Below, piece by piece: positions 36,520 through 48,257 of a stretch of 64,000 bases of DNA. The notes beneath the pieces are model-generated. The model had not been told where the DNA came from and did not search any database. It saw only the letters and a program-made list of their open reading frames with translations. A program made the position numbers and the translations under genes. Within the stretch, counting starts at the first letter, position 1; the number at the start of each line of letters is the position of its first letter. The DNA comes from Pegea sp. RAD2-039 (lineage: Eukaryota; Chordata; Thaliacea; Salpida; Salpidae): positions 1,116,001 to 1,180,000 of the forward strand of contig JAQGEQ010000299.1 of NCBI GenBank assembly GCA_034620365.1, read 5' to 3'.

Positions 36520-39500
36520 TCATAACTTAATATCTGAACTAGTTTTTTTACCTAGAAAAAACTTTTTTTGCTTCTTTCTTGAACCCTTACTTTTTAATTG
36601 TTTAGAAGAGCTGCTACTCCCTTTCAGTTTGAATTCTTGATTTAAACAAAACTGGTCTTTATCAGATTGAGTGTCACTTTTTCTTAGTATAATCAGTCTT
36701 TTCATACAGAAAGATTTTAAGAGAATATCAGATATACTAGAATACAAGACTGGATTAATGACAGAATTTATTGGCATTAACAAGCCACCAGTAATTTCGT
36801 ATACCTGAGGAAGGTGAATTCCAATTAATCGTATATATGAAATAAAAGATATAGGAACCCAAGTAATAAAGTTCGAAAGCACAATACGAAAACTTCTTTT
36901 TTGCATTAAAGCAGTTTCATGCGTACTAACTGATTTAACTTTAGTCGCTTTCCGGTAAATAAGTACATATGCAATTGCAATCAAAATGAAGAGAATCAAA
37001 TTAAAAGTTGAAATACACAAAGTGTATATCCATGCTGGTGAACCATATATAGCATACAAGCGTGGTAAACATACACTAGATTCACTATAATAACCAAAAG
37101 TACCTATGACTGGATAGTTCGGGAAAAGATGTTCTAACAAGGCTATAGAATCTTTTAAAGTTGTTGGCTTTTCTGATTGGGTATCATAGATAGCTGAATG
37201 TTGAGCTAGCTCTATGAACTTGTCTTTCGGAATCTCAAATGACCTCCTAAACAAATTTGGGTAATAAATAGAAAGTGTGAAAAAGGTGTTGCAAAACAAT
37301 GGAAAGATGGTCAACAATAACGATATAAACCAAGAAGCTAAGCAACAAAAAGCAATATATTTTGTTTTTATTTTTTCACTTGCAAACGGATAGTATAAAC
37401 CAATAACTCGATGGAAAGTCAAAATAAAGACATTAAAAATAGATGACTGGAAAGATAACGAAGCAATAGATCCTAATAATGTACAAGTCAAACTAGATCG
37501 CCATATCAAGTCAACTTCAAAATATGATCCAGATAATTCTATTGTCTTTATACTTATTGCTGCTAAATAGATACCCATCAAAAAATCAGAAACCCCTAAG
37601 CTTAACAACATTATTTTTTGACATTTTTGAACACGCCTAGTACGAGATTGAACAGTTGCAAGATATTTGCAATTGCTGAATATAACAAAACTGTTTCCAA
37701 TTATAGCTTCGATAGCCATAACCCAAAATATACTTTTGAGTGCGAAAGATCCAATCAAGTTACTTTTTGTAGCAAAAATCCTGCTAGCTTCATCACTACC
37801 ATCAGCACAATCCCAAACATTATCATCTTTATAAGCCATCCGAATTGCTGACTTTCCATTCTTACAATAAAATAGTTTTCCTTTGCACAATGTTTTGTTC
37901 TCATCTTCCCCTTTATCACAATCAGCTATTCCATTACAAGTAAGATCTTTATCAATACTAATTAAATCTCCACTTGTGCAATAAAATCTTGAAGTACAAT
38001 CTTCTGGTAGCTCTCTATCTCCACAAAAGTTATGTGGGTTTACATTAGGATCGCGGCGACCATCACAAAGACGAGCACTTAAAGGTGGACATCCACAGTA
38101 AGATGGCTGTTTGTGGCAACTAGAATTGCACTCATCAGCCAAATTTCCACATTCTGGGCGACCATCGCATTTTGCTGATAAAATATTATCACCATTTCTA
38201 GATTTACAGGTCTGAAATTCGTTGAAACGGCCGGTAACACCGCGACTACAAAATTTGATGTTGACATCATCAACACATTTTATATCAAAGTTACAAACTA
38301 CTGAAGTTATAAGCTCACATTTATTTCCACATAGAACTTTGCTGTCTCCACATTCAGTTGATGACTTCAGACTGCGACAAACTGTTTGATTTTCACAAAG
38401 ACATTCGTCTGAGAAATCATAACAATTAACCTTTCCATCACATAGCTGCTTTTTAGAGATGATCAACTTTTTGTCAAGACATTGAAAGCAATTAAAACTT
38501 CCATCTGGACCATAACAGATATCTGATCCGTCTTCACAATGAGACATATCATCGTTAAGATTCACTTGAGGTATAACACATTGCGCGTGAGGCTTATCAA
38601 GATATTTACATTTAAATCCAAAATCAATCTCATTTGTTTTTCTGTTGCAAGTCCATCGGCCATCACAAAAGATTGAGAAACTGTGAAAGATTCCATCTTC
38701 ACACTCAAAAACTAAATCAGACAAAAGAGAGTTGTATTCAGAAGTCATCCCCATATTTGAACAGAAGCGAAACACACACATGTAATATTGTTGCTCACAA
38801 GAATTTTGTTTGTTACAAGCAAATTTGTTGACTAGTTGACAGACTATTTGTTTGTTACGATTAACAGCTTGTAGCTTGTCACTGTCTTCCTTATTCATGC
38901 ATTTGTATACACGTGTGCTGCATCTATCATCAATATCTTCACCAACAATCACACAATTCAGACTTTCATCAGATCCTCCAGGGCAATCAACAACTCCATC
39001 AGCAACTAAAGAGGGGTGAATGCAAGAATTTGAAGATTCATCAGCACAACGATCATCAAACAAACAGTTACAACTCAGTGAGTTGCCATGGATACAGGGA
39101 CACGATCTTTCATCGTTCCAATCATCACAATCTCGATGTCCATTACATCGAATAGTAGATTTGTCAAGCAATGTTGAGTTTCGACATTCAACTGCTTTGC
39201 AGTTTATCTCATCACTCCAATCGCCACAGTCGTTAACACCATCGCAAACGCTGTCGTTACTTACACAGCCCCAAAGGTCACAAGTTATTTCACGACTGAA
39301 ACAGTGACATCTGTAATGATCATCAGGACACTGATAGTTACATCCTCTTTCATCGCTCCAGTCTTTGCAGTCATTAATGCCGTTACAGCGGTACTTGTTC
39401 GGGATGTTAGCTGTAAAATATATAAAACGATAAAGTTTTTCAGAAACTGTAACAAAAGTTAGTAATCTTGTAATTAGTTTTTATATTATATATTAGTACT

Positions 39501-39721
39501 TAAACCATGATTTTATTCAAGATGAAACTTATAATTTTGTAAAGCTAATCCAAAAACAAACAATAATGATATTTAAATCACAAATATGGAACGATATAAA
39601 ACTAACTGCTGCAGTTGTGTTGAATGACGCCAGAGTGTTGATTTTGTTCCTTAATGCGAAGAGCAACAAGTAGATGCAACGAAAAAGAAAGTAAACTAAA
39701 TCTAAAGATAAAAGTAATCAT
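36520..39721 (-). CDS. LDL-receptor-class-A repeat GPCR (GRL101/relaxin-receptor-like, no LRRs)
   Basis: Two exons: 39607-39721 (signal peptide) and 36520-39410 (everything else); 1001 residues, phase 1 junction. The extracellular part has about nine to eleven LDLa-type modules, e.g. NDCKDWSDERGC, NDCGDWSDEINC, RDCDDWNDERSC, VNCYDFSDEC, ADCDKGEDE, WDCADGSDE. A rhodopsin-like 7TM domain follows at about residues 590-930: GNSFVIF in TM1, LSLGVSDFLMG in TM2, FHRVIGLYYPF at the TM3 end (His replaces Asp/Glu of the DRY motif), TWVPI in TM6 and NPVLY in TM7. The tail is rich in Ser and Lys. Mollusc GRL101 and relaxin receptors carry leucine-rich repeats between LDLa and 7TM; I see none here. Ligand unknown. 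An acceptor (catacag) lies 16 nt before the ATG. Confidence 0.9.
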
Positions 39722-42044
39722 TGTAACCTTACAAAACCTGTATGACAAATAGGAAACTATTAAACAAAGTTACTAAGTATTTTATAACTTAGCTTTAAAA
39801 TTATATACCTAATACACTTTTAAAATGAAACTTTTAATGTTTTATCGAAAACATTAAAAACAAAATGAGTACATATCAACTATCTCACCAAAGTAGCTAA
39901 ATAATTAAAATACAATAAAAAATGAGTTATCTCAAAAAGTAAGATCTATATATTCAACTATTATAAAACAAAAGTAAACTAACCAAAATCATATGGCTAT
40001 TAACTAAATGTTCTTACTAGTATTGGTATCTGACGTTGTAGTCACATTATTTAGTCTTAAATCTTGTTCTATGATAACACAGATTATTTATTACAACTTT
40101 CACCCTAACGGCTATTCATCTAAGCTATTATAAAAATTAAAAAAGAAATAAAAAACTTTTAATTCAACCCTTACAGCCAACCAAGTTTGATCTTAATAAC
40201 CATCAAAGTTTTGTTTACAAAAGAAATCTTAACAAACTTCATTTGCTTTAACAGACTATAGAAAGACAGATTAGAAAAATACTCCTTTCATCTTTAAAAA
40301 AGAGGTTTTGGTATCTTACATACAGCTGATCAAAACTTTTTTATTTCGAGATATTATTTCAGAGATTTATTTTACTAAATTCCCAAACTAATTTAAATTG
40401 TGACCGTCAACTCTTCTGAATTTTAAAGACAACCTTTTAATATGGTTCTGCTTCATCACAGTTTAGATTTTTTCTTTAATAATTTATTTTCATTAGTTAT
40501 TCAGAAGTCTGTTTTTCACTAATCTATTTTTTATAAAAGTCTTGAGATGTTTTTTGAATTTCTTATTTTATTTTTCTCTATAAGTTAAACAAGCAAATTA
40601 TCTACTTTCTTCTAATTTTTAATTCAAGATGCTTCGATACTAGCAAGCTTTATATAAACCAATTATTTATTCATTATTATTTATTGTTATCTTTTTATTT
40701 CCTCACTTGTACTGTAGTCTAATGTTATCAACATTTATTTGAAAGTTAATAACTTTTATATTAATCTAACTTTGAATTCAGAGATAAAATTCAAAAATAA
40801 ATAGGAAGCAGTTCTTATATTTTATAGAATGTCTTCTTCTTTTTTAACTTTAAATATAAATAAAATCTTTTATGCATAATAATTAATTATTATTACTCAA
40901 TGAAAACAGGTTATTCAGTGTCATGTTTGATCAATTATAAACATTTGTATCTTGTAAATATATTATCCAATCTTGTGTTAGTAGTTAGGTATAAAAATAT
41001 TGATTTAAATGACATTTTTCATTAAAAAAATATTGATCAAATGCTAAAAGTCATTTCATTTTTTGTTTTCTAATAAAAGTTGAAACAAAAATTAATAACT
41101 CATATTGTTTCTGCGTTCATTATATGCACTATACTTTTTAAACTAAATTATTGATAGGTATCCTAAAAATTCAAATACGTCATTGTGAAAGTTTTTTATT
41201 AAGTATATTTCTTCTGATCTGATTTTGTAGAAAACGTTTAATTAAGCTGATTTTTAAACAACAAATAAATGCTAATAAATGTGTTAACAGTTAAATCAAT
41301 TTTGAAAGCAACTTTGAGTATATTTAGTAAAATAAAGTGCAACAAATTTTCAAGTACTAAACATAAACGTTTAGAAGGTATTGTGGTGATAGTAATCGAT
41401 AAAGCAACAAATAGTTCTTGTGTCATAATTTAATTACTGCATTTATCAATCTTATTTCAAAATTGCTCGCCAAATTTTAGCAAATAATCCTAATACTTGT
41501 TTAGTTCTTATTATAAAAATAAAACTGTACAAGATAAGAATGTTTTACACAGTCATCAAATCGAATCATTTCACCAAAATCGAGTTAACAATTCATAGAA
41601 TTTAATTATTCATAATCTACAAAATCCTTTTAAGAAGCATGTGAATTCTAACAATAAGAGAAGTTCCATTTCACGTAAAGCGTCTCATTAACATTTCATT
41701 AACTGGAATAAGAACTTTAATTAAGTGAAGCTTGTACCAATTACGGCTTATTTTAATGACAAGTACCAAGCCACTTAAGTTTGTTATCTCTCAACTCTAT
41801 ATTTGCATGATCGTTTGTCATCAGTATATTTATTGTACTTTTTGTGATGATAATAAGTCTTTTATTCTTTAAAAAAATACGCCTAACAAAACGAGTAAAC
41901 ACCTCACGGTAAACTCACATAAAAACCTCTAAACAGGAATGCGCAAGTAATGACATTTACCCATGCTGTAACATAAACTTCTCTGACATATTCAAAGTAT
42001 AACACATTCTTCCCTTTAATTAGATTAAAAACTATCAGCGCGAA
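39722..42044. other. AT-rich intergenic, no gene seen
   Basis: GPCR upstream region. No exon or repeat recognised; 41238-41426 (minus) is an unsupported open frame. Confidence 0.45.
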
Positions 42045-42860
42045 TTAGTACCACCCGTAGCGCTTTGGGGGTACACCCTTCGGATTAGGGCCTTCACGCT
42101 GCTGTTCATTAGCACTTGGGTATCTTGATAGACCCCTCAACAAACTGTTGGATTCTCTTCCATCCGGATAGCAAACGTACATTAAATTTGTCTCTAGCAG
42201 TTCAACCATTTTTGCGCTATCATCACTATTGACCTTTTTAGTCGTTTATTCTTATACAAAAAATGACAAATTCTTCTTGAGTAATAAAAAGCAAAGTTTC
42301 CATTGCTTCCTGTAAAGACTTTGCATTTATTAGAAACTGAAGCTTCATCAGAGGTTTCAGGCGTTCAGGGTTAAGCTGAGTTCTTTTCACACAATAACCC
42401 AGCAATCGAAGCTTTCCTACTCTACTGTTTTAGATTCGTTCAAGATCATTTTTCTGTCTCTATAAACTTTATAAACCTTTTAGAATGTATTTGTTACATT
42501 AAAATACTGAACCTTCATTTGAAACTAAACGGAATCACATCAAATTCTGGTAACTCACCTCCAGTCCCAAAAGCCGTAAACTTCTTGCCTGTTTCGGGTT
42601 ATTTAATGGTAAGCTCGTTTAATTCATAAGAAGCAAAAATGTACATTTAGCTAGCTTATTTACTTTATCTTGAATCAATAGGATCAGAAAAGCATCCCTT
42701 TTCTGTGCAGAGGTTTTTGTCTTGACTAGTCAATGACCATTCCTCCATCTTTAGCCTCAACAAATAAAGCTCTCCGTGAACTATTGCTGGACCTCACTGT
42801 GTCAACCTTATTCTATTTATCAAATGTCGCTTGAATTTCCTTCACATTATATTGATCGGA
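42045..42860 (-). mobile_element. Decayed Ty3/gypsy-type retrotransposon pol fragment
   Basis: GC-richer relic on the minus strand. In order from high to low coordinates it shows reverse-transcriptase-like pieces with stops and frameshifts: a VID-type segment near 42720-42780, a TAFGTGGELPEFDVIPF segment near 42530-42600 (family TAFE...F.RIPFG), and an open stretch at about 42245-42420 with LLGYCVKRTQLNPERLKPL (family LGY...PDPERL). RNase H and integrase core are missing. A pol C-terminus-like piece follows at 42045-42209 (YPDGRES ... KRYGWY, stop at 42045). No LTRs were found. It is inactive. Confidence 0.65.
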
Positions 42861-43685
42861 TGTAGTGTGTGCAGACACTAGCTTTAGCATCTGTACTGAT
42901 TAGCATCTACTACTAAGTCTTCTTGTGGATCTATCAACTAACTTGTTAGAACTTTTTATAAAACCCTCCTAGTAACATCTCAGCACAAAAAGCCTCGATG
43001 ACAAACTGCTTTTTATTTTTGCTTCTTTAACAGTTGGAGGTATGAAAGGGAATTATCATTAGCTGATGATTGTTCGGATTGACAACTTTTAATATTTTAT
43101 CATCATTAAAATCTTTTCAAAAAATTGGATTAACATTATACTCAATTGATTAAAAAGATGTTAATAAGTTAGAAAAATGTTAAAAGAGAATTTGCTAACC
43201 AAGAAGTTGCTTTAATGAACAAAGAAATTAATTTTTTTATTATTATGAAGAAACTACAAAGCTAGATCTTCATCGGTTGAGACATACTGATCATTGATGA
43301 GGATTCTCAATTTATAATCTTGAAGATCACAAAAGTTTAAGGAAATTTAGAAACATTTTGGAAACATTTGTTAATCAAAGATAACAAAATATATGGAAAA
43401 TTAGCAATTGAGTAATTAAAGATTTTGTTGTTGTTTAATTGGCGCAGAGTCATTACACCTAAAATTTAAGATTAAAAAGTTTAAATAGAAACAATTTGAA
43501 GACAAGATCTGTGTAAGTTTAAAAGAAAGTATCTTTAGACTGATGATGATTTGGTTGAGATTCAAATCTTACTATAGAGATTTAATTTATTAAATGATAA
43601 AGATTAACGATGTGATAAAAATGTAAAAAGCACTTCAATAGAAAACAAATTTCCTATTTTCTTCTAATGCTGTGTTTCAAAAACT
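42861..43685. other. Intergenic, mostly degenerate sequence
   Basis: The left part (to about 43060) may still be retroelement remnant. The rest is AT-rich and includes the PINX1 3' UTR. Confidence 0.4.
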
Positions 43686-46600
43686 TTAAAGATTTTTTTC
43701 ATTTTTCTTCTTTTTCTGTTTTTTAGATTTCTTTTTTTCTTCTTTATCCGATTTCTGCAGAAAAAATATAATCGATTTAATTCTGGAAATATTTGTAATA
43801 AATTCCGATGAAAGAATTTACAATTAAAATAAAGCAAGTTGACAAATGTTAAAAAGAGATAAAAGAAAATTGTTGGTTATTTTTTGAAGTGAAACTGTCA
43901 AAGCTGAAAGAGGAAATGATCTTCTTCTGATTAAGTTTAATCTTGAATCTTTTTATATTCCTAATATAACGTTATATTAATATCTATCATATAGTTTAAA
44001 ATGTTAAGTCCTTTGTTTTACTAACCACTTTTACATCTTCTAATTTCTTTTTTCTTTTCTTCTTTTTTGGATTAAGATTTTCAACTTCATCATTTTCAAT
44101 TTTCTTAAAAAAAATTTTAAATGTCAAAATCAAACTAACAAAGACACAAAATCACCTCAGTTTCACGTAATTCTTCTTCCTGAGGACTTTCATCAATTTC
44201 TAATCCACTTTTATTTGATATCTGTAATATAAGCGATTCTAAAATCATTTCTTGAAACTCATAAATAAAAATAAATATAAAACAGATCTTGTGTTGGTGG
44301 CTGATGGTACTAAACCTACTCCAACCAAATGATTTATTAATAGTTGTTCAGCTAGTGTTGAACTATCAAAAAAGTTTTAAGAAAATGTCAACACCAAGTA
44401 TTTTTACAAAATTTAAAAAACTTGAAAGAGATTTATTTAAAAGTTTAATTTGATTGCTAATTGGTTAGTAAGTTAATTTTTCGTGGCTAGAAGTTACAAT
44501 TTCAAACTTATTTTATGTGAGGTTTAAAGAAGATCAACAGCTGGAGCTCCACCAGTAGTAACTCGATTTATTTTTATGTCTTTTACAAAAGTAAGGGATG
44601 AAGATTCTACTCACCTCTTCATTCTGTTCTTCCTTCTTCTTTTTCTTCTTTCTTTTCTTCTTCTTCAAATCAGGACTTTCTACTTCTCGATTTTCAATTT
44701 TCTACAAAAAATAAAAACATCAACATCAATGAAACAAAGACACAAAATCACCTTATCTTCATCTACTTCTGCTTGTTGACTCTCATCAACTTTTATTTCA
44801 TTTTTCTTTGATATCTGTAATTTGAGTGATTATAAAATCATTTTTCAAAAACAAATCAGTTAAGATAGCAGCTTAAGAAGATTAAATAAAAAAATTGTTT
44901 GATAAAAATTCTCACCCAAACAGTGCCGTTGAGCAAGGCTGCTAATTTTTGCTCAAATTTTTTTGAGATAAAATAATCAACTGTGGTCTGATTTGAAGAA
45001 AGAAATTTGTCATCTTTTTCTTCCTTAACATGCTCTTCAGCCGAAGACAGTTTCCGCTTCTTCTTCTTTTTCTTCTTTAATAACAAATTTTAACTTAATT
45101 TACTGAAATATATGAAAGATTGTTTGATTCTAACAAGCTAGTGACCAGCAAATTTGTTGAAATGAAAGCAACTTAAAATATGATGAATAAAATCACATCA
45201 ATTTCAAATAAAAATGAATTCAATAAACAAAATCAATCGTCGTACTTTTGAAACTTCTAAATCCATCATTTCACAGTTCTTCTCTGTCATTGAATGTCCG
45301 AATATTGCCACCATGTCATCTCCTTTAATCGAAGATAAATCTTTGCCTAAAGTATAAAAAAGTGTAAATTTTTTTAAGTTTATCTTTTTGGAAGACACCT
45401 TTAGTTAGCTTGGAATAATTCTGCATGATTCCACAGTTTTCTGAGGGTACTTGTTGAACTGTTTCTGTAAAAGTATAAATTTAAGTAAATTATCAGAATT
45501 ATTTATGAAATTACAAGAAATCAGTTAAACTAGCTACTTGTAGGTGTATGGATAGGCTCCTCTTCAAATCCTTCGTCTTTTTTGTTTAAATTGTTTAAAA
45601 TTGCTTGAAAGTTGAACTGATGACTCAGCCATATGTCCTAAACACAAATAAATATCTGGATTAAATCAAATTATTCATCACAAACTCCTTATACAAGTTG
45701 GTTTAACTCTGGTGGTTGGTTTCAGTTTCAACTTATTTGTAAATCAATTTAAGATAAGATGTGTGTCATTAAGGTTTATGCCAGGTGATAGAAATTTTGA
45801 TTAATAAGCCAGCAACTGAGATGTAGATACTGCGTAAGGCACAACAATCTAATAAAGTCTCCTCTAAACTACTCGGCCAAAAATATTAAGTCAAGAAAAA
45901 CTTGAGTTAGATCAATTTGATAAAATCTCAAATCATACCTTAAAAAATATCGAAGTAGTTTTGAAATCTTATATCAAAGGTGGAAGTATTGGGTCAGGAA
46001 AGGTTTTCAAAATAATTTAAATCGATTGTAAATCTGTGATCTTCAGATACAAATTTATAATTGTAGAAAAATATCACTACGAAGACTCGTTGTAAGTTTA
46101 AACTAAACAAGAAATTGATTGAAAAGAAAAAATGTAGAAAAATGGTAGTGTGTGTGACTAGAAAACTATTGTGATGAAAACATCTGCACCAAACTACAAG
46201 AAGCAAGTGGATTTGAAGATCAATTGAAAGATTTGATAAATTACCAGAAGAGCATAAGCCGGCTAATCTTCTATTGGACCTGGCAACAAAACTCATAAAA
46301 ATTGCTGATTGGTCAAAACACAAGTAAATCCTACCGACAAGACACTGAAGATATAAGAAATTTAGTAAGATTACAATTTACAAGAAAGTTTTTCTACCTC
46401 GCCTGAAATCTCAGCCTTGCATAAAGCAAACAAATCAGTTCTAAAGAACATTATAAACAAATAAGATAAGAAACTGTTGATTAGAAGATTGGTTCAAATA
46501 AAAAGAAGTGTGAAAGTTTATAACATGCTAGAAACAAATACGCCTTTGTACGCCGAAGCAGTACATGGAAGGAAGTTGATCTGCGCATTAGCTTTGAATT

Positions 46601-47564
46601 TAGTTGAGTAGCGTACGCTGTAAAAAACTAAATAGAAACAACCATCGACACAGAAATTTTGCTGGCAGATATGTAGATCATGATACACTCACGTGGAAAG
46701 ATTTCAAAGAAGATAAAATCATAAATAGAACCATTAGAAGAGTCTAACAATCAAATAGTATATTGTAGTATTGATCAGGCATGGCAAGAAAGATCTTGTA
46801 TTTTAAATGATTTGTGAAAAAAGGAAATAGAAAAGTTAAGAACAAATCAGTTAATCAGAAAACTCATCAAAAACACCTCCGAGAATAATCAATATTTCTG
46901 ATAAAAAGGAAAACAAAGAATTAAAAAGATAGAAAGAGATAAAAGAATAATAAATACAGCTTCGATATTAGCAGCTACAGAAAATTAAATAAAATAATTA
47001 GAAAATATCTATAAGTTACAAGTTTCTTCATCTTGATGGTTTAAAGAAAAGTTATGAGAATTTCAACAAATAAGTTAGCAACTAAAAGATTCTTCAACCA
47101 AGTTGTTCTAAAGCTGCCCACATAAAGTAGAATTTAAACAAATAAATACATGAAAGACTCACATTATAACCTTCAGAACAACCTACTCCAAGCTTCCCAG
47201 TATTCCTAGCTTTGATGTTCTTCACCATTCCTGTCGCATTTGCACCTAGGCCCTAAATCAACAAGAATCTTGAATAAACAGAATTTCATAAAAAGCCAAG
47301 TTACTGATGTCTCATTAAAGAAAAGTAATTAACAAATTGATGGAAAATTTATAGATTTGTTATATGAGGAAAAAACAAACTTTTCCAGTTTCCCATCCCA
47401 TCTTCTTCATCAGTCTGACTGAATATCGGGAATCATCATTGAGCCAGGTTAGATTACGAGGGTCCCTTGCCCACTTTGGTTTTTTTCTTTCTGGTAAGAT
47501 AAAAAAGTTTTAATAAATAAAATTAAATAAGTTAAAAAATAGACTAACTTCTTTCAGCAAGCAT
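43686..47564 (-). CDS. PINX1: PINX1 (G-patch telomerase inhibitor / nucleolar protein)
   Basis: Twelve exons: 47549-47564, 47381-47490, 47163-47252, 45538-45637, 45399-45464, 45246-45346, 44916-45074, 44752-44814, 44615-44701, 44156-44221, 44029-44103 and 43686-43754; 333 residues (human 328). PINX1 binds TERT/TERF1, inhibits telomerase and takes part in rRNA maturation. The N-terminus MLAERKRKKPKWARDP and the G-patch (WLNDDSRYSVRLMKKMGW, then GKGLGANATG) match the family, followed by DIWLSHQFNFQAIL, TKGKDLSS and TVDYFISKKFEQKLAAL. The C-terminal third is a Lys-rich tail. Exons 8-9 and 10-11 are tandem duplicates of each other. The first coding exon is only 16 nt. The start is 144 bp below the RRP15 stop on the same strand, with an acceptor (ttttgcag) 33 nt before the ATG and no clear AATAAA between. 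Confidence 0.92.
44029..44221 (-). repeat. PINX1 exon pair 10-11, duplicate of exons 8-9
   Basis: Exon 10 (44156-44221, ISNKSGLEIDESPQ...) and exon 11 (44029-44103, KIENDEVENLNPKKKKRKKK) repeat exons 8 and 9 (ISKKNEIKVDESQQ..., KIENREVESPDLKKKKRKKK). The short intron between them and flanking intron bases (acaaagacacaaaatcacc) are also conserved. Spacing of the two pairs is about 595 bp, and both exons are phase 0, so the duplication keeps the frame. Confidence 0.88.
44615..44814 (-). repeat. PINX1 exon pair 8-9, duplicate partner
   Basis: Exons 44752-44814 and 44615-44701 with the intervening ~50-bp intron. Together with 44029-44221 they form an in-frame tandem duplication of a Lys-rich tail unit (about 47-50 residues each). 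Confidence 0.88.
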
Positions 47565-47708
47565 ATTTAAAAAAAATAAATATATTTTATAAAACTTCTG
47601 CAAAACAACAACAACGATTCAATGAAATATTGAAAATAATTTCATGAATAATTTTTAACATTTCTGTTAGAAAGTTGCAAACGAATTAAAATAATTATAA
47701 AATAAATC
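47565..47708 (-). promoter_or_regulatory. Compact RRP15-PINX1 intercistronic region with trans-splice-like acceptor
   Basis: Only 144 bp between the RRP15 stop and the PINX1 start. It contains a pyrimidine-rich acceptor (ttgttgttgttttgcag on the minus strand, ending at 47598), with no matching donor after the RRP15 frame and no canonical AATAAA. This is what an intercistronic region of a trans-spliced operon looks like. Alternatively it holds a tiny promoter with a 5' UTR intron. Confidence 0.45.
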
Positions 47709-48257
47709 TTAAGAACTGTCATTTTGTTCATCATCATCTTCTTTATCCCAATCTTTCATGGAAGGATTTTCCATCAAAGAATCTTTCACCACCTTCCAAT
47801 CTTTTTTCTTCTCTTTCTTTTTATCATCCAATAGATTTAAAAAGTCATTCTTTTTCACAGACTTCATAACCTTCTCTCGTTTTCCTTCAGTCTTTGCCTT
47901 CATCAACTTATTTTCAATTTCTTTCTGATGATTTTGAACAGCATTAAACAATTGGACCACCCCCTTTGTAGCTATTTTTCTTAAATTTTGCTCATAATCT
48001 TTGTCTAAAATATTCGGTTTAACCTTACACATTTCCTGCCATTTTCTTTTTTTCCGATTTTTTCGTTTCAACTTTTTCCGTTCTTCCTTTTTAGCTTCAG
48101 AATCTTCCTTATTCTTCACTTTACAAACTATAGTTGTTTCCAAGGCAGAAGATTTTCGGAAGATCTTTGAAACAGCATCAGCCCATCCTGCATCAACATC
48201 ATCTTTTTGTGTCTCCACACTATCCATCTTTTCTTCATCAATAACTGATTCTAACAT
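47709..48257 (-). CDS. RRP15: RRP15-like ribosomal RNA processing protein
   Basis: Single exon, 182 residues. RRP15 is a nucleolar factor for pre-60S (27S/32S) rRNA processing. Recognisable blocks: VDAGWADAVSKIFRK (family GWADAMAKVL), KWQEMCKVKPNI, EQNLRKIATKGVVQLFNAVQ (nearly invariant in the family), and near the C-terminus MENPSMKDWDKE. N-terminus shorter than in vertebrates (human about 280). Acceptor (aatttatag) 11 nt before the ATG. It lies directly upstream of PINX1 on the same strand; both products act in the nucleolus. Open frames on the opposite strand here are shadows. Confidence 0.95.
   Translation of the reverse strand: MLESVIDEEKMDSVETQKDDVDAGWADAVSKIFRKSSALETTIVCKVKNKEDSEAKKEERKKLKRKNRKKRKWQEMCKVKPNILDKDYEQNLRKIATKGVVQLFNAVQNHQKEIENKLMKAKTEGKREKVMKSVKKNDFLNLLDDKKKEKKKDWKVVKDSLMENPSMKDWDKEDDDEQNDSS

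Noticed and set aside
38001-39307. Several plus-strand frames (e.g. 38634-38831, 38913-39155, 39020-39307)
   Set aside because: Antisense shadows of the Cys-rich LDLa repeats of the GPCR.
45994-46323. 109-codon minus frame in PINX1 intron 3
   Set aside because: Hydrophobic AT-driven composition, no splice links, no family resemblance.
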